From the NCBI GenBank assembly GCA_036939975.1, contig JALLPB010000274.1, positions 1 to 18,617 of the forward strand: DNA of 18,617 nt, given 5' to 3'. Made by a program: the position numbers and the translations under genes. Each line of letters opens with the position of its first letter. Positions within the stretch are counted from its first letter, which is position 1. Positions 7,829-17,329 of the stretch are shown here, one piece after another. The notes below the pieces were generated by a model. That model saw nothing but the letters and a program-made list of their open reading frames with translations. It had not been told where the DNA came from and did not search any database. The DNA comes from Cyclostephanos tholiformis. Taxonomy: Eukaryota; Bacillariophyta; Thalassiosirophyceae; Thalassiosirales; Thalassiosiraceae.

Positions 7829-10800
7829 TTAGCTATAAACTGTGAGATTATCACCATCCTTTCCGTATTCCAATTCATTTATATCACCCAGGAAAAATAT
7901 TGGTCTATCGCTGTTATCATCAATGAATGAGCCACCGTCATCATAATGCTCGTCGACTGTTCCATTCACACTACCCTTGACGGAAGGAAAACGATACAAG
8001 TCACTCGCTCCCCCCAATGAAGTCTCAAAGGACTCATTTGCAATGGAAGAGCCACCCTCAGGAGAGGAGTTCGATTTATTGCCTGCCCCTAAGTGATTGG
8101 AGCGCCCCGTATTTGCATTGAGAATGAGTGCACTCAAATGCTGGTCGGGATCTTTACTTCTGTGTTTGGTTGCAAAGAAGTAGTAATCAGTAAATCGCGG
8201 TCTGACTGGTAAGACACAGGGCTCTCTCAGATCTATCCAGTCTGAATTTTCCTCATCATCTGTGCCCCCTGACAAGGACATGCTGTGAGTCACCTTACTC
8301 TGAAGCCATCGATCACTGTGAAGCCTTCGTTCGGGAGGAATATCGTCGTCTAGAGTCTTTTGTAATGATGCCCCGCATATGAAATGTTTCAACATGCAGA
8401 GGATAACACATGCTGTGACCAAGATCCAAGCTGCTTCTTCGAGGGTTGCCTCAACTCTGAAGCACTGAGCATCGTCCGCACTAAGAATCCCATAATACGA
8501 AAGAGAAGTGAAAGTACCCTGCAACTTGCCACAATATGCATTGATCATAAACTCGGAGACTCCACCAAGTTGCCATGCTGAAATTACGATTGACAGCACG
8601 TAAACTTCCATATATTGCCAAGCAGCGAGAATCTCATTTAAAACTGTATTCCGCAACCGTTGCTCCTTCGTCATTGGGCGAAACCATTCTGAGAACAAAG
8701 TGACTGCTTGGGCCAAGGGCACCAAAAATACCGTTATCACAAGTAAGGATGCAAGCGTTCCAAGTCCGATAAGATCTTTTGCCGTGTTGAGATAACGAGC
8801 CTGTTCCATAATCATCGTTGCCAACCCAAACACACTGTAAAAGTCCTTTGCTTGCTCAAACTGTCTCCCGCTTTCTACTGCCAGGCCAACTAAGCCAAAT
8901 ACTTCTATACCAAATGAAGGAAGAGCACACCCGCATATTACAAGAATCACAAACGAGAAGAAAAAGCTTGATAATATCCAATTGACGCTCTTTTTCACGA
9001 TTGCCCGTTTACTGGATGCCTCATAGTCTAATGTGAACTGATGCGATGGGAGATTTTCGGGATTATTCGGCGGCGGCAGCGGCGGCGACGATGACGACGA
9101 GGTTGTTCGTTCCATGTTCCGTTCAACTTCTTGAGCTTGAACAGCCACCATGCAGCATTTGCGGTGATAGTGAATAATGACGTGACTCGATACTTGCGAA
9201 ACTAATTGGGCTATCAAGTTGGCGTATAACCCCCATAGCGGGACAACAAGCATATTGATTGAATACAAGCTAGAAGGAAGGAATGAGAGATTTTCTGGGC
9301 TCTCGATCGACAAGCGAAATGATGCTAGTGTCATAAGGAGAACAAAGACATCGATAATACTCCACTTTCCAAGGATATCCAACCACAGCAACAAGCTTCC
9401 TCGGCGTTCGAATGACATCCGCCTTGGCGGAGCAAACCAAACGAATAGACTTGTCAGCTGCTTTACATAAGGCCAGACACTGATCAAAAAAGAGAATGGT
9501 GAGTATTGATAAAAACAAGTAAAGCCTTAAAAAAGCACCGTGACTGTTCTCACCCCGAGAATATCGTAATCAAGATTGCTAGCTCTTTTGCGCCGGCATT
9601 CCACATTTCAACGGTTGATTTAGCCATCGAGAACTCAAAGAAACCATCGACATTGAACGATTGACCAGCGAATGATCCACTGATATTAACTGTGCCACCA
9701 AGCGAGAGATGTCCACTCAGNGACATTGAACGATTGACCAGCGAATGATCCACTGATATTAACTGTGCCACCAAGCGAGAGATGTCCACTCAGAAAAAGC
9801 GCAATGTTACCGAGAATAATAACGGGAATGAAAACTCTGATAAAAAGTGGCACTTCGCTGCTTCGAAATAGAGAAGTCATTCTGTTGTTCAAATCCTTCT
9901 TTTTTTCGTTTTCCTCACTCTGCATCTGCTCGAGTTCAACCTTTTGTGCTATATTAAGGAAAGAAACCCAACGGTCATGGCGACGATTTGACAAACGTCT
10001 TGCAACAACAAAGATAGATGCGACAATGACACCTGATATGAGAATCACACATACGGTTGCAATCAAGAATCCCTTGATGTCTTCGCCCTCTGTAGTCGCA
10101 ACCATCACGTCGAATTTTATGCTAGAGAACTCTTCGTTGAAGGTCGGAAAATGCGGACATTTAAATGCAGCTTCAGTCAATTTCTTGTCGAGTTGATATT
10201 GAATGAAATCTCCACCTAATAGTTGGGAAATATAGTCAAGTATCATGTTAGCAACATCCGTAGTGTCAGCAACAGCCTCTTGAGAGCCTAGCATAGACTC
10301 CATCTCAACTATCAGAGGGGAGGAGCACTCAATGCAATTGATGTCAATACTTGCTTCTGCGAGGGAAAATGCAAGATTTCTAAGAACAATTCCTGAGTCT
10401 AAGTTCCCATCGCGGATGCCATACTTGTCAAGCATGGGAGTAACCACAGTTGCGAGCCAGCAATTAATGTTCATAATGTCTTGAAGGGGAAAGTTGACAA
10501 ACATATTCATCTCTTTGATCTGCGCAAGAAATTCGAGCATGACACCTAAACTCTTCAGGTTAAGTCCCAGCACGAGATCGTTGTAAACTACAACGTCGTT
10601 ACCCTTTCCCTTGATCAGAAGTCTGAATTCTGTCCTGAGTAAATCTGAACCCGCACCGATCGAAACGGTATTATTGAGTACACTTGATTCTCCTTTAACC
10701 GGCTGAAGTACCTTGAGTGGAACGCCTATACTATCCAGGTTAGACACTTTAAAATTGGAGACTTCAAGCTCTATTGCGGCGACTAATCCGTTCATGGCCA

Positions 10801-13800
10801 CATCAAAGTCTTGCTTAAAAAGCTGACCAGGAAAGTGAAGATTGCCTCTCGTGTTCGATTGACGCTCTGTCAATGACGCCACTAAATCATTCAGTTTAAC
10901 TAGCCCGTTCCCATCAGCTTTGGAAGTCATATTCTCAACGAAGCTATAAAGCAACCTGAACAAGTTCCCGTACTGTGAATCGCCCCGGCCAAGCAAATTG
11001 ACTGCCCTTTCTTCGGATAGCAGCAGGTCTCTGAAGTCCACAATGCCATCTAGAGTGTTGTCAGGTTCTGGACAAGCACCATTCTTTGCCCTATCTACTA
11101 GCACTTGTAAAACATCATGAAGGATGGGACGAACGGTGATAGATGTGAAGGCTGGTATGGCGTCAAGAACAGTTTGTTTGAATTCGAAAAAAAATGCACT
11201 GGTCAAGCTCTGTATACTTTTGCTTGTATCATCTGAAATAAATCCAGCGATGCTGAAATCGGATATGTCTCCAACATTCATCGCAAAATCCGATAAGCCA
11301 ACTGAATGAAGTGTCGAAAGGAGGCAGGAAAATATATTCTTCGTGTTTATAATTGACCCAATCTTCAGCTGCCCCATTTCATCGTGGTCCAGTGCCATGA
11401 GGAGCGACAAATCGATAGTGACATCCTTTAGAATCAACGAAACAGAGATAGATTCCAGTTCATTGGGTTTAAGACCACTTTCTAGTAACATCCGCGCTTC
11501 ATTGCTGGACTCTTCAGCCGACAATCCCATGGCCACAGTCACTCCCAAAGTTTTAAGCTCTATGGAGTTGCTAAACGTGCTCGGGCCAGTTATATTGAGA
11601 ATGTCAAAAAATGTGAACGAATCAAGTCCCACCAAAGTCACATCGTAAAGTGAGAGCGTAACGCCGCCCGCCTCGAACCCTTCATATCCACCGTCACCTT
11701 TTCGAATAGGAATTCGTAACAATCCATCACTGTCCAAAATCGATGACCGAAACACGCTCGAAATTCCAAGGTCTCGCGAGTTATCTGCGGGTCCTCCTAG
11801 AAAACCACGTGCTTCAACCAATGCAATATCAGCCCAACCAGCTATGGAAGTTAAATTTGTCAAGTCGATCAACTCAACATCAACGGGTACATCGAGTTTG
11901 ACATCTGCCGGCGACAAAATTTCCAAGTTAGAGTGCTTTTCCGCGATGATGACCGCCATTACTTGAACAATCGGGAAGGCTGCGTATAATATGCCATCTA
12001 CCAAATCACGTGTCCCTCTGAACGTTGGATAGATTTTTTCAGGTATGGCTTTCCCGAACGCCGCGTCGTGCGGACACAATGCTTGGGCTTGAACGATCCG
12101 CCTGTCGACCATACCACTGACCCAATCCCCTTGCAGCAAAGTCTGCCCAATCGATAGCGCCCTCGACTTCAGGCCACTGACGAACTCGTTCTCGTCGAGA
12201 AAATCAATTATGGAACTCAAGTCCTCGAGCCATGGATTGCTGCATGAAACGCACCTCGTACTTGCTATGACATCGAACAGAATGTTGAGGTAGTGCGCGC
12301 TCAGTCCAACATCAATACCCACATGAGACTCATCCGAAAGAGGAATTGTTGACAGCCAGCATGACAACTTGAAGACGTCCTTGAGTGGGAAATTCGTGAA
12401 CCTCGTCTCTCGCACTGTCGCGAATACTTCGGAAAATACCTCCATGGATGGCATTGAAATTTGTAGATCCACGACATTATTTGTCGCGAGGGGTGACGTC
12501 AACGCGCCACCTACCTCGATGCTAATTTTGAGAGAAGCGTTCAGCGGCTTGTTCGCGACTCCCCCTAGGCTGAATCGATTTCCCAGCAAATAGGCGGACG
12601 AAGACCTTGGCTCAAGAAACTCGACAGGACCGTGGAACGTATCAAGCCCTGTTATGGTAAGGTCCGAGAGCGTGAGCCTCAGATTATCGGCGAAGGCCCT
12701 CCATATGTCTTGCGAAACGTTATCTTTTATCAGGTCGACCAACGTTCCGTTGAATCTGATAATACCCTCCGTTCCATATCGACTCATGGTAATAGGCTTG
12801 ATGATCACATCGTTAATCGCCAATAGCCCAGCCCCCGTGGCATCGCCATCGGATGAGACGAATAGGTTACTTTTGATCAATTTCATAACCCACGGGATGA
12901 TGTCGCCGTATCGGCCAACCAACGACGAAGAATTTTGGAACATTTCTCTGAAATCGATGTACCGGTCCTCAGGAACATCGTTCGTCTCGGGACATTGGTC
13001 AACTTCTGACAGTCTCCGGGCGAGGAAATCGTTCATCGCGCCGCGCACGTAAGTCTGAAAGAAGCTGGGCATAGCATGTAACATGGATCCTTCGTACATG
13101 TCGAACAGCGCCACTGCCCCGGCGGAAACCAGTCGGTCGATTCCACCATCGATAAACCCATGCAGTGTCGGTGGGGTGATGTCTCCTACTGTCACGGTCA
13201 GTCCCGCGACCTCCATAGCGTCAATGGCGCTCAAGAGACAAGGAAGAATGTTCTTCGTGTGTAGCATAGGACCAAGTTTGAGGTCCCCCCACCTCTCTGC
13301 ATTGATCCCGATGAACATGGAGAGGTCGACCTCGATGTCGGTCATGTTGAAATGGATCGTAAATATTTCCTCGATTGGCGAAGAGCCTTCTGGGGTGGAG
13401 GATACGATGATCGCATCGGACTTAGACGACGCTCTCATTGTTGCCATCATCTCCACGATCACGGACAGGCCATCCAGCTTCATCGTATTCCTCAACGTGT
13501 GGTTCCCGAAGACCCTCAGCACGTCCAGCTCGCGGAAGGAGTCGAGTCCCTCGATCTTGATGGACAGTGTGGTTAGGTTCGTCTCGGTAAGCATGTCTTG
13601 TCCTTGGAATCCCGCAAAATCGGAAAAGAGGGAGGCATTGACATCGAAACTGCCGCCCTCGTCGAGAACATACTCGCGAAGGAGGGTGTTGATCCCGAGC
13701 TCGACATCAGGCTTCGACGGATCCTGACCAAGATAGGACCTGAGTCCAACCAACGCCGAATCGATCCACTCCCGCGCGAATGCCTCGCGAAAATTCACGT

Positions 13801-15200
13801 ACGCCGGCCCGATCTCGCCGTCTGCATTCGACGAGGTCGGGATGATCTCGTTCATCTCCACCCACACGGGAGACGTGAGATTCGAATCCAGCGGCTCAAG
13901 GTACTTTTCTATCCTCTCTCTCAGGTCCGTCAGGAGGTAGTCGAGGGCACCACCGCTACCGTTATCACCCTCGCCGGCTAGCTTCCGAAGCTCCTCGCAC
14001 ACGGCGTCCCGCACCCTCCCCTCGACGGTCCCCCTGAGCAATCCCTCGAACAAATTCATGATCCCTGCTATCATCCCCAGGCCGTCGCCGTCGAAGTTCA
14101 TATTGGATATCGTGATGGGCGCATCGCAGTCCGAAACGACCGCGTCGTGGGGCGGCGACACGTCGTAATCCGCGGACACGAAAGTCACCGAGACGGACGC
14201 CGAGCTGGACGGGTCGACGCTCATGTAGCCCGTCCCCCCCCCCGAGAATATCGTCCACCGGTAATCCCACCTGAGGGTGCAATCCACGGCGAGTCCGGTA
14301 ATTCCCAATCGCATTTCGACGGACGTATCGTCGTCGGGGGAGTCCACGTGCGATAGGCTCACGTCCCCAACGCGGAGGTGGGCGCACGTCAATTGGGAGA
14401 TGGTAAGGTCCAGTCCCGACTCGGAGACGGTCGCATCGGGGAGGCGGAGGATGACCTCGGAGAGGAGGCCATTGAGGGCGGAGAAGTCCCCCTCGGCCCT
14501 ACGTCGTTGGATGCCTTGGAGCGAGGCGGTGGAGGGGGGTGCCACGATTAGCGGGGGAGACTTGGACGCATCGCTAACAAACCGAGCCAAGTTTGCTTCA
14601 CCCTTGCAGTCAGACGATGGTAGACGATCGTACAAAACGAGCTCATCAACCTCGGTGTCATCAATGTTTTCGACTATCGTGTAGAAAAATGTCTTGCCCT
14701 TCAAGAAGCTTAGGTAGGCCGATTCCTGTTCCATGAGTCCATCGCAATACATCCTCGTCGTTGCAAATTCGCCGGAAGTGCTAAAAGAATCGTCGGTCAA
14801 GTTGATGAAGCTACCGCTGTAACGATTGCAACCGGTATTGCCGCGCATCACGCCATATTCCAAATCAAACTCCAATGTGATAGGGGCGGTAATGTTCACA
14901 TCGAGTTCTACCTCTTTTGCCGACCACGATGAAGTACCAATCANCCAATGTGATAGGGGCGGTAATGTTCACATCGAGTTCTACCTCTTTTGCCGACCAC
15001 GATGAAGTACCAATCACAGCGCGATTGGGAGATGAGTTTGAGGAGTCATGTCGCCGTTCGTCGCCGACTTCGTTGCCGTTGCTCTTGTCCACGGTGAGCA
15101 TTGCACCGGCGCCGCCAAAGTGGGAACGCGTCGCGACTGAGTCCACGGCGCAGGATGCCGCAATCACGACGAACAGGAACTTTCCGGTGGTGGCCCACAT
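7829..15200 (-). CDS. META-TULIP(BPI-like)-PqiA membrane fusion protein, 2383 residues, broken by two assembly junctions
   Basis: The ATG is at 15200-15198 and the stop TAA at 7831-7829. Removing one 72-base copy plus N at each of 14944 and 9721, and the intron 9480-9553, leaves exactly 2384 codons in one frame. A signal peptide covers about 1-24. A META (HslJ-like) domain covers about 77-170 (GCNRYSG at 99-105, then TTRMYC at 123-128). A TULIP/BPI-like domain spans about 220-450 with a Cys pair at 334 and 377, similar in spacing to the BPI disulfide. Two tandem units of about 640 residues follow (about 525-1165 and 1166-1660), sharing GLDSF, NI..CLLS, CW L, C..CS.P and CPH. Membrane segments start near 1683 and 1760. 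A PqiA-like region follows, with SGHLSLGG, GKW1873SIIDVF and AWQ...MEV (W2121), then an acidic tail. PqiA/LetA proteins serve lipid transport in bacteria. The bacterial zinc-ribbon CxxC motifs are not visible. Likely a membrane-anchored lipid-binding or transfer protein; that role is inferred. Confidence 0.8.
9480..9553 (-). other. Spliceosomal intron, 74 bases, phase 2, in the PqiA-fusion gene
   Basis: Read on the minus strand, the donor GTGAGAAC begins at 9553 and the acceptor TTTTGATCAG ends at 9480. Splicing completes glycine 1834 and runs from ...ILITIFSG into VWPYVKQLTSLFVWF, keeping the PqiA-like domain continuous. The downstream frame has no ATG near its start, and retention would give an immediate TGA, which also favours an intron. 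Confidence 0.85.
9649..9793. other. Assembly junction: 72-base direct duplication around a single N (9721)
   Basis: Positions 9649-9720 and 9722-9793 are identical over 72 bases and are separated only by N. The same pattern occurs at 14872-15016. Collapsing one copy plus N restores the frame of the PqiA-fusion gene (SGSFAGQSFNV then DGFFEFSMAK). This looks like an unmerged contig overlap, not a biological repeat. Confidence 0.9.
14872..15016. other. Assembly junction: 72-base direct duplication around a single N (14944)
   Basis: Positions 14872-14943 and 14945-15016 are identical over 72 bases around a single N. Collapsing one copy plus N joins the signal-peptide frame (ending LDVNITAPITL) to EFDLEYGVMRGN of the META domain. 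It is an artefact of the same kind as the one near 9721. Confidence 0.9.
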
Positions 15201-15274
15201 AGTTGTGAAAGATGAACGAGTTGTCGCGGTCGTGTGAGTTGACGATGAGTAGTTACGCGACAGCTTGCGATTGC

Positions 15275-15299
15275 TTTATGAAATTTATGAACTTTATGA
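15275..15299 (-). promoter_or_regulatory. Three TCATAAA motifs with 9-base period
   Basis: TTTATGA occurs at 15275-15281, 15284-15290 and 15293-15299 (TCATAAA on the minus strand), each exactly 9 bases apart, 75-99 bases before the ATG of the PqiA-fusion gene. Spacing and location suggest a promoter element, possibly a weak TATA-like array. No factor can be named. Confidence 0.35.
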
Positions 15300-15357
15300 C
15301 CACGGTCCCTGCCAAAGGCGCGAGAGGATGTGTCATATTATGCGGTCGTGCCTTTGA

Positions 15358-15477
15358 TCATTGATGGAATTGGTCTTCGTTGTCGTTGTTCTTGCCTACG
15401 ACGAGCATCGCACCGGCTCCGAACACGGGATTAAAGTAAAGTGTGTGTGGGTCATACACTATGGTACATACTCCCAT
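15358..15477 (-). pseudogene. Degenerate copy of part of the first coding segment of the PqiA-fusion gene
   Basis: A 39-codon open frame (ATG at 15477, TGA at 15360-15358) encodes FGAGAMLVVGKNNDNED, which resembles FGGAGAMLTVDKSNGNEVGD in the first coding segment of the neighbouring large gene. At the DNA level 15375-15421 matches 15068-15114 at 39 of 47 positions without gaps, and seven of the eight differences are transitions. The copy lacks a recognisable signal peptide and stops soon after the match. It is most simply a decayed tandem duplication. A short expressed peptide cannot be excluded. Confidence 0.4.
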
Positions 15478-15642
15478 CTGTCTACACAGTGATGGATCGT
15501 GTGTTCCGTGCGTCATGTGCGCAAGCATTTTTGGTACGACTGAGATGAAGGCTCCCGCCTTTTTCCCGCCCCTCCTGCGGCTCCCGCGCTCTTACCTCTT
15601 GGCACCCTCCGAAATCGTGATACTAGGTAGTCGAATGACACG

Positions 15643-16971
15643 ATGACATCCTCGCCACCAACGCAATTATCCGAGTCGCGTTTCGTCCACGCCTTCGGCT
15701 ATCACCTCGCGAGGAAATTACTCGGCGAGAGGCAAACCAACGAATGCATCCTCGGGGCCTACTACCAGAGGCAAGGAGACGATGCTGCGACTGGAAGTGC
15801 CGATGGTGCCTTCCGATGCCTTCGTGCGAATTGGAGATCGAACGCTCGTTTCCCGTGGAATATTCCCGATTCTTCCGCGAGGGAATCGAAGGGAGGCTCG
15901 GTCGATTCCAACCTCGATGTGGAGACATTGTTCGTTGATATCACATTCGACTTCATCGTCTTCCCCGTGGAGATCATCGATGGCGGAATGACGGATTCTT
16001 ATTACCTTTTGAAGAAGGACGACATTCGGCAAGACTTTGACAATGGAGGCCTGAAGGGAGGGGATATATCGGTCGATGCCGATTCTATTGCCGTGTCTGT
16101 GGCCGTGCGTATTGGGGCCCTGGTGGCAGTGCCCGCGACTTCGAATATTACCAATGCTGCAAATAGCTGCAATGCGGGGAGCGGGGATGCGATGTCAATA
16201 CATACATATCAATACAAATATCAACGGGGAAGTAAGGCACTCACTGCCTACGACCTGCTTGAGCATTGCAGATCCATTGATATTGTTTTGGAAGAGATGG
16301 ACCCAGCTGATGTTGCTCGCATCATCGGCGATGCGTTCGTGGAGGGATGCAGTAAATGCTCTTGGCAGGTAATGGCAAAACGTGACAGCTATCGTCCCGC
16401 TGCAAGATGCGATTCTACCGAGTTGACTGATAAAGCCATTGCTGATATGTCTGAATGGGCAATGAATGATTTGCAGTGGCATATGAAGTTACATCATGGA
16501 TCACTCGAAGCGGATGGATTTTTGCCTCTGAGCAGCAACGGTTGCAACACTTCAGTTAATTTGATTGATCGGTGCATGTTGGATATGATATTACTGCAAT
16601 CGAATCACGGCATTGTTGGCAATGATTATACTTCTGTCCCTCTATTAGAAGCCTTAGCGGTTTGGAAATCGGTTGATCCTTCCATAGTTAGTGCAGTGGA
16701 GAAACCAGTGGGTCCGTCGTCAACGCGAAAGTTGAGCCCCACACGAAACGCTACAGCACTACTCGAATACGTTTCGGATGTGAGTTATCCGACCATGGAA
16801 AATCCAGCACCAAAGAAAGGAAAGGACACCAGGAGCGAGATAATTGGCAAACTAAAATCCACTGTGCGTAGGCCAACGACGTCACAGGAGACAGCTCTCT
16901 TTGCAAGAGGCAAAACTACTACAATCGGGGGTAACCGGAAGAAACCCAAGTTCAGGCTTTCGGAATCTTAA
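15643..16971 (+). CDS. Hypothetical protein, 442 residues, no recognised family
   Basis: An intact open frame whose ATG is the first after an in-frame TAG at 15628-15630. I recognise no domain. The N-terminal third (RFVHAFGYHLARKLLGERQT, later FVDITFDFIVFPVEII) looks like a folded helix/strand mixture. The middle carries YDLLEHCRSIDIVLEEM and a cysteine pair (EGCSKCSW). The last 80 or so residues are rich in Ser, Thr, Pro and Lys, with a basic end (GNRKKPKFRL) that could serve as a nuclear localisation signal. No signal peptide or membrane segment is visible. It is transcribed away from the PqiA-fusion gene and converges on the esterase gene. An AATAAA 21 bases after the stop supports a real transcript end. 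An unseen small intron in the N-terminal third cannot be excluded, because other frames are also open there. Confidence 0.65.
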   Translation: MTSSPPTQLSESRFVHAFGYHLARKLLGERQTNECILGAYYQRQGDDAATGSADGAFRCLRANWRSNARFPWNIPDSSARESKGGSVDSNLDVETLFVDITFDFIVFPVEIIDGGMTDSYYLLKKDDIRQDFDNGGLKGGDISVDADSIAVSVAVRIGALVAVPATSNITNAANSCNAGSGDAMSIHTYQYKYQRGSKALTAYDLLEHCRSIDIVLEEMDPADVARIIGDAFVEGCSKCSWQVMAKRDSYRPAARCDSTELTDKAIADMSEWAMNDLQWHMKLHHGSLEADGFLPLSSNGCNTSVNLIDRCMLDMILLQSNHGIVGNDYTSVPLLEALAVWKSVDPSIVSAVEKPVGPSSTRKLSPTRNATALLEYVSDVSYPTMENPAPKKGKDTRSEIIGKLKSTVRRPTTSQETALFARGKTTTIGGNRKKPKFRLSES

Positions 16972-17329
16972 ATGTTCTGTTATGATCAAAAAATAAAACC
17001 ATCATTTATGATCATCCATCATCTCGCATCAGCGCGGCGATGAAGACCTCCGCATTTTGCATTGACCCTTCCTCTAAAGGAGTCCGATTGGAACCTAGCT
17101 GAACTTTACACACAATGAGCATACAACAACCGGAATAACGACATCTCTATGAAACCATAGTTTTTTCGTTCATTGTTTGCATTCGTTTGGGTAGCATTAC
17201 ATGGCACGCAGAAACAACAGCCCAACCACCAAAGATATATGCTTTTACTTTTGCACGGTGGTGATGCTTCATATTAGAGTATTGATGGCTCGGAAATGCA
17301 AGTAGGAATGCGCCGTATCTATGAGAGCA
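16972..17329. other. Convergent 3' intergenic region
   Basis: 358 AT-rich bases between two converging genes. It holds the AATAAA of the upstream gene and two ATGATCA-like repeats at about 16982-17014. I see no gene or RNA in it. Confidence 0.5.
16992..16997 (+). terminator. Polyadenylation signal AATAAA
   Basis: A canonical AATAAA hexamer about 21 bases after the stop codon of the 442-residue protein gene, in an A-rich context. It is consistent with a 3' processing signal. Confidence 0.45.

Larger units (their letters stand above)
15201..15642. promoter_or_regulatory. Divergent intergenic/promoter region
   Basis: 442 bases lie between the start of the PqiA-fusion gene (minus) and the start of the 442-residue protein gene (plus), so it probably holds both promoters. 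It contains three evenly spaced TTTATGA motifs and a degenerate copy of part of the first coding segment of the PqiA-fusion gene, each listed separately. An open frame at 15443-15646 on the plus strand has no recognisable features. Confidence 0.5.

Noticed and set aside
7829..9487. Separate 552-residue membrane protein gene
   Set aside because: The frame has no ATG near its start (the first codon is TTG) and continues directly from the upstream PqiA-like segment across a 74-base GT-AG intron.
9649..9793. 72-base direct repeats as a biological duplication or attachment site
   Set aside because: They touch a single N, are exactly identical, recur with the same length at 14872-15016, and collapsing them restores the frame.
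13083..13727. 214-codon plus-strand open frame opposite the large minus gene
   Set aside because: It lies wholly opposite a repeat unit of the PqiA-fusion protein, whose frame has duplicated, conserved motifs. The plus frame has none.
15443..15646. 67-codon plus-strand open frame before the orphan gene
   Set aside because: No domain, overlaps the start of the orphan gene in another frame, and lies opposite the exon echo.
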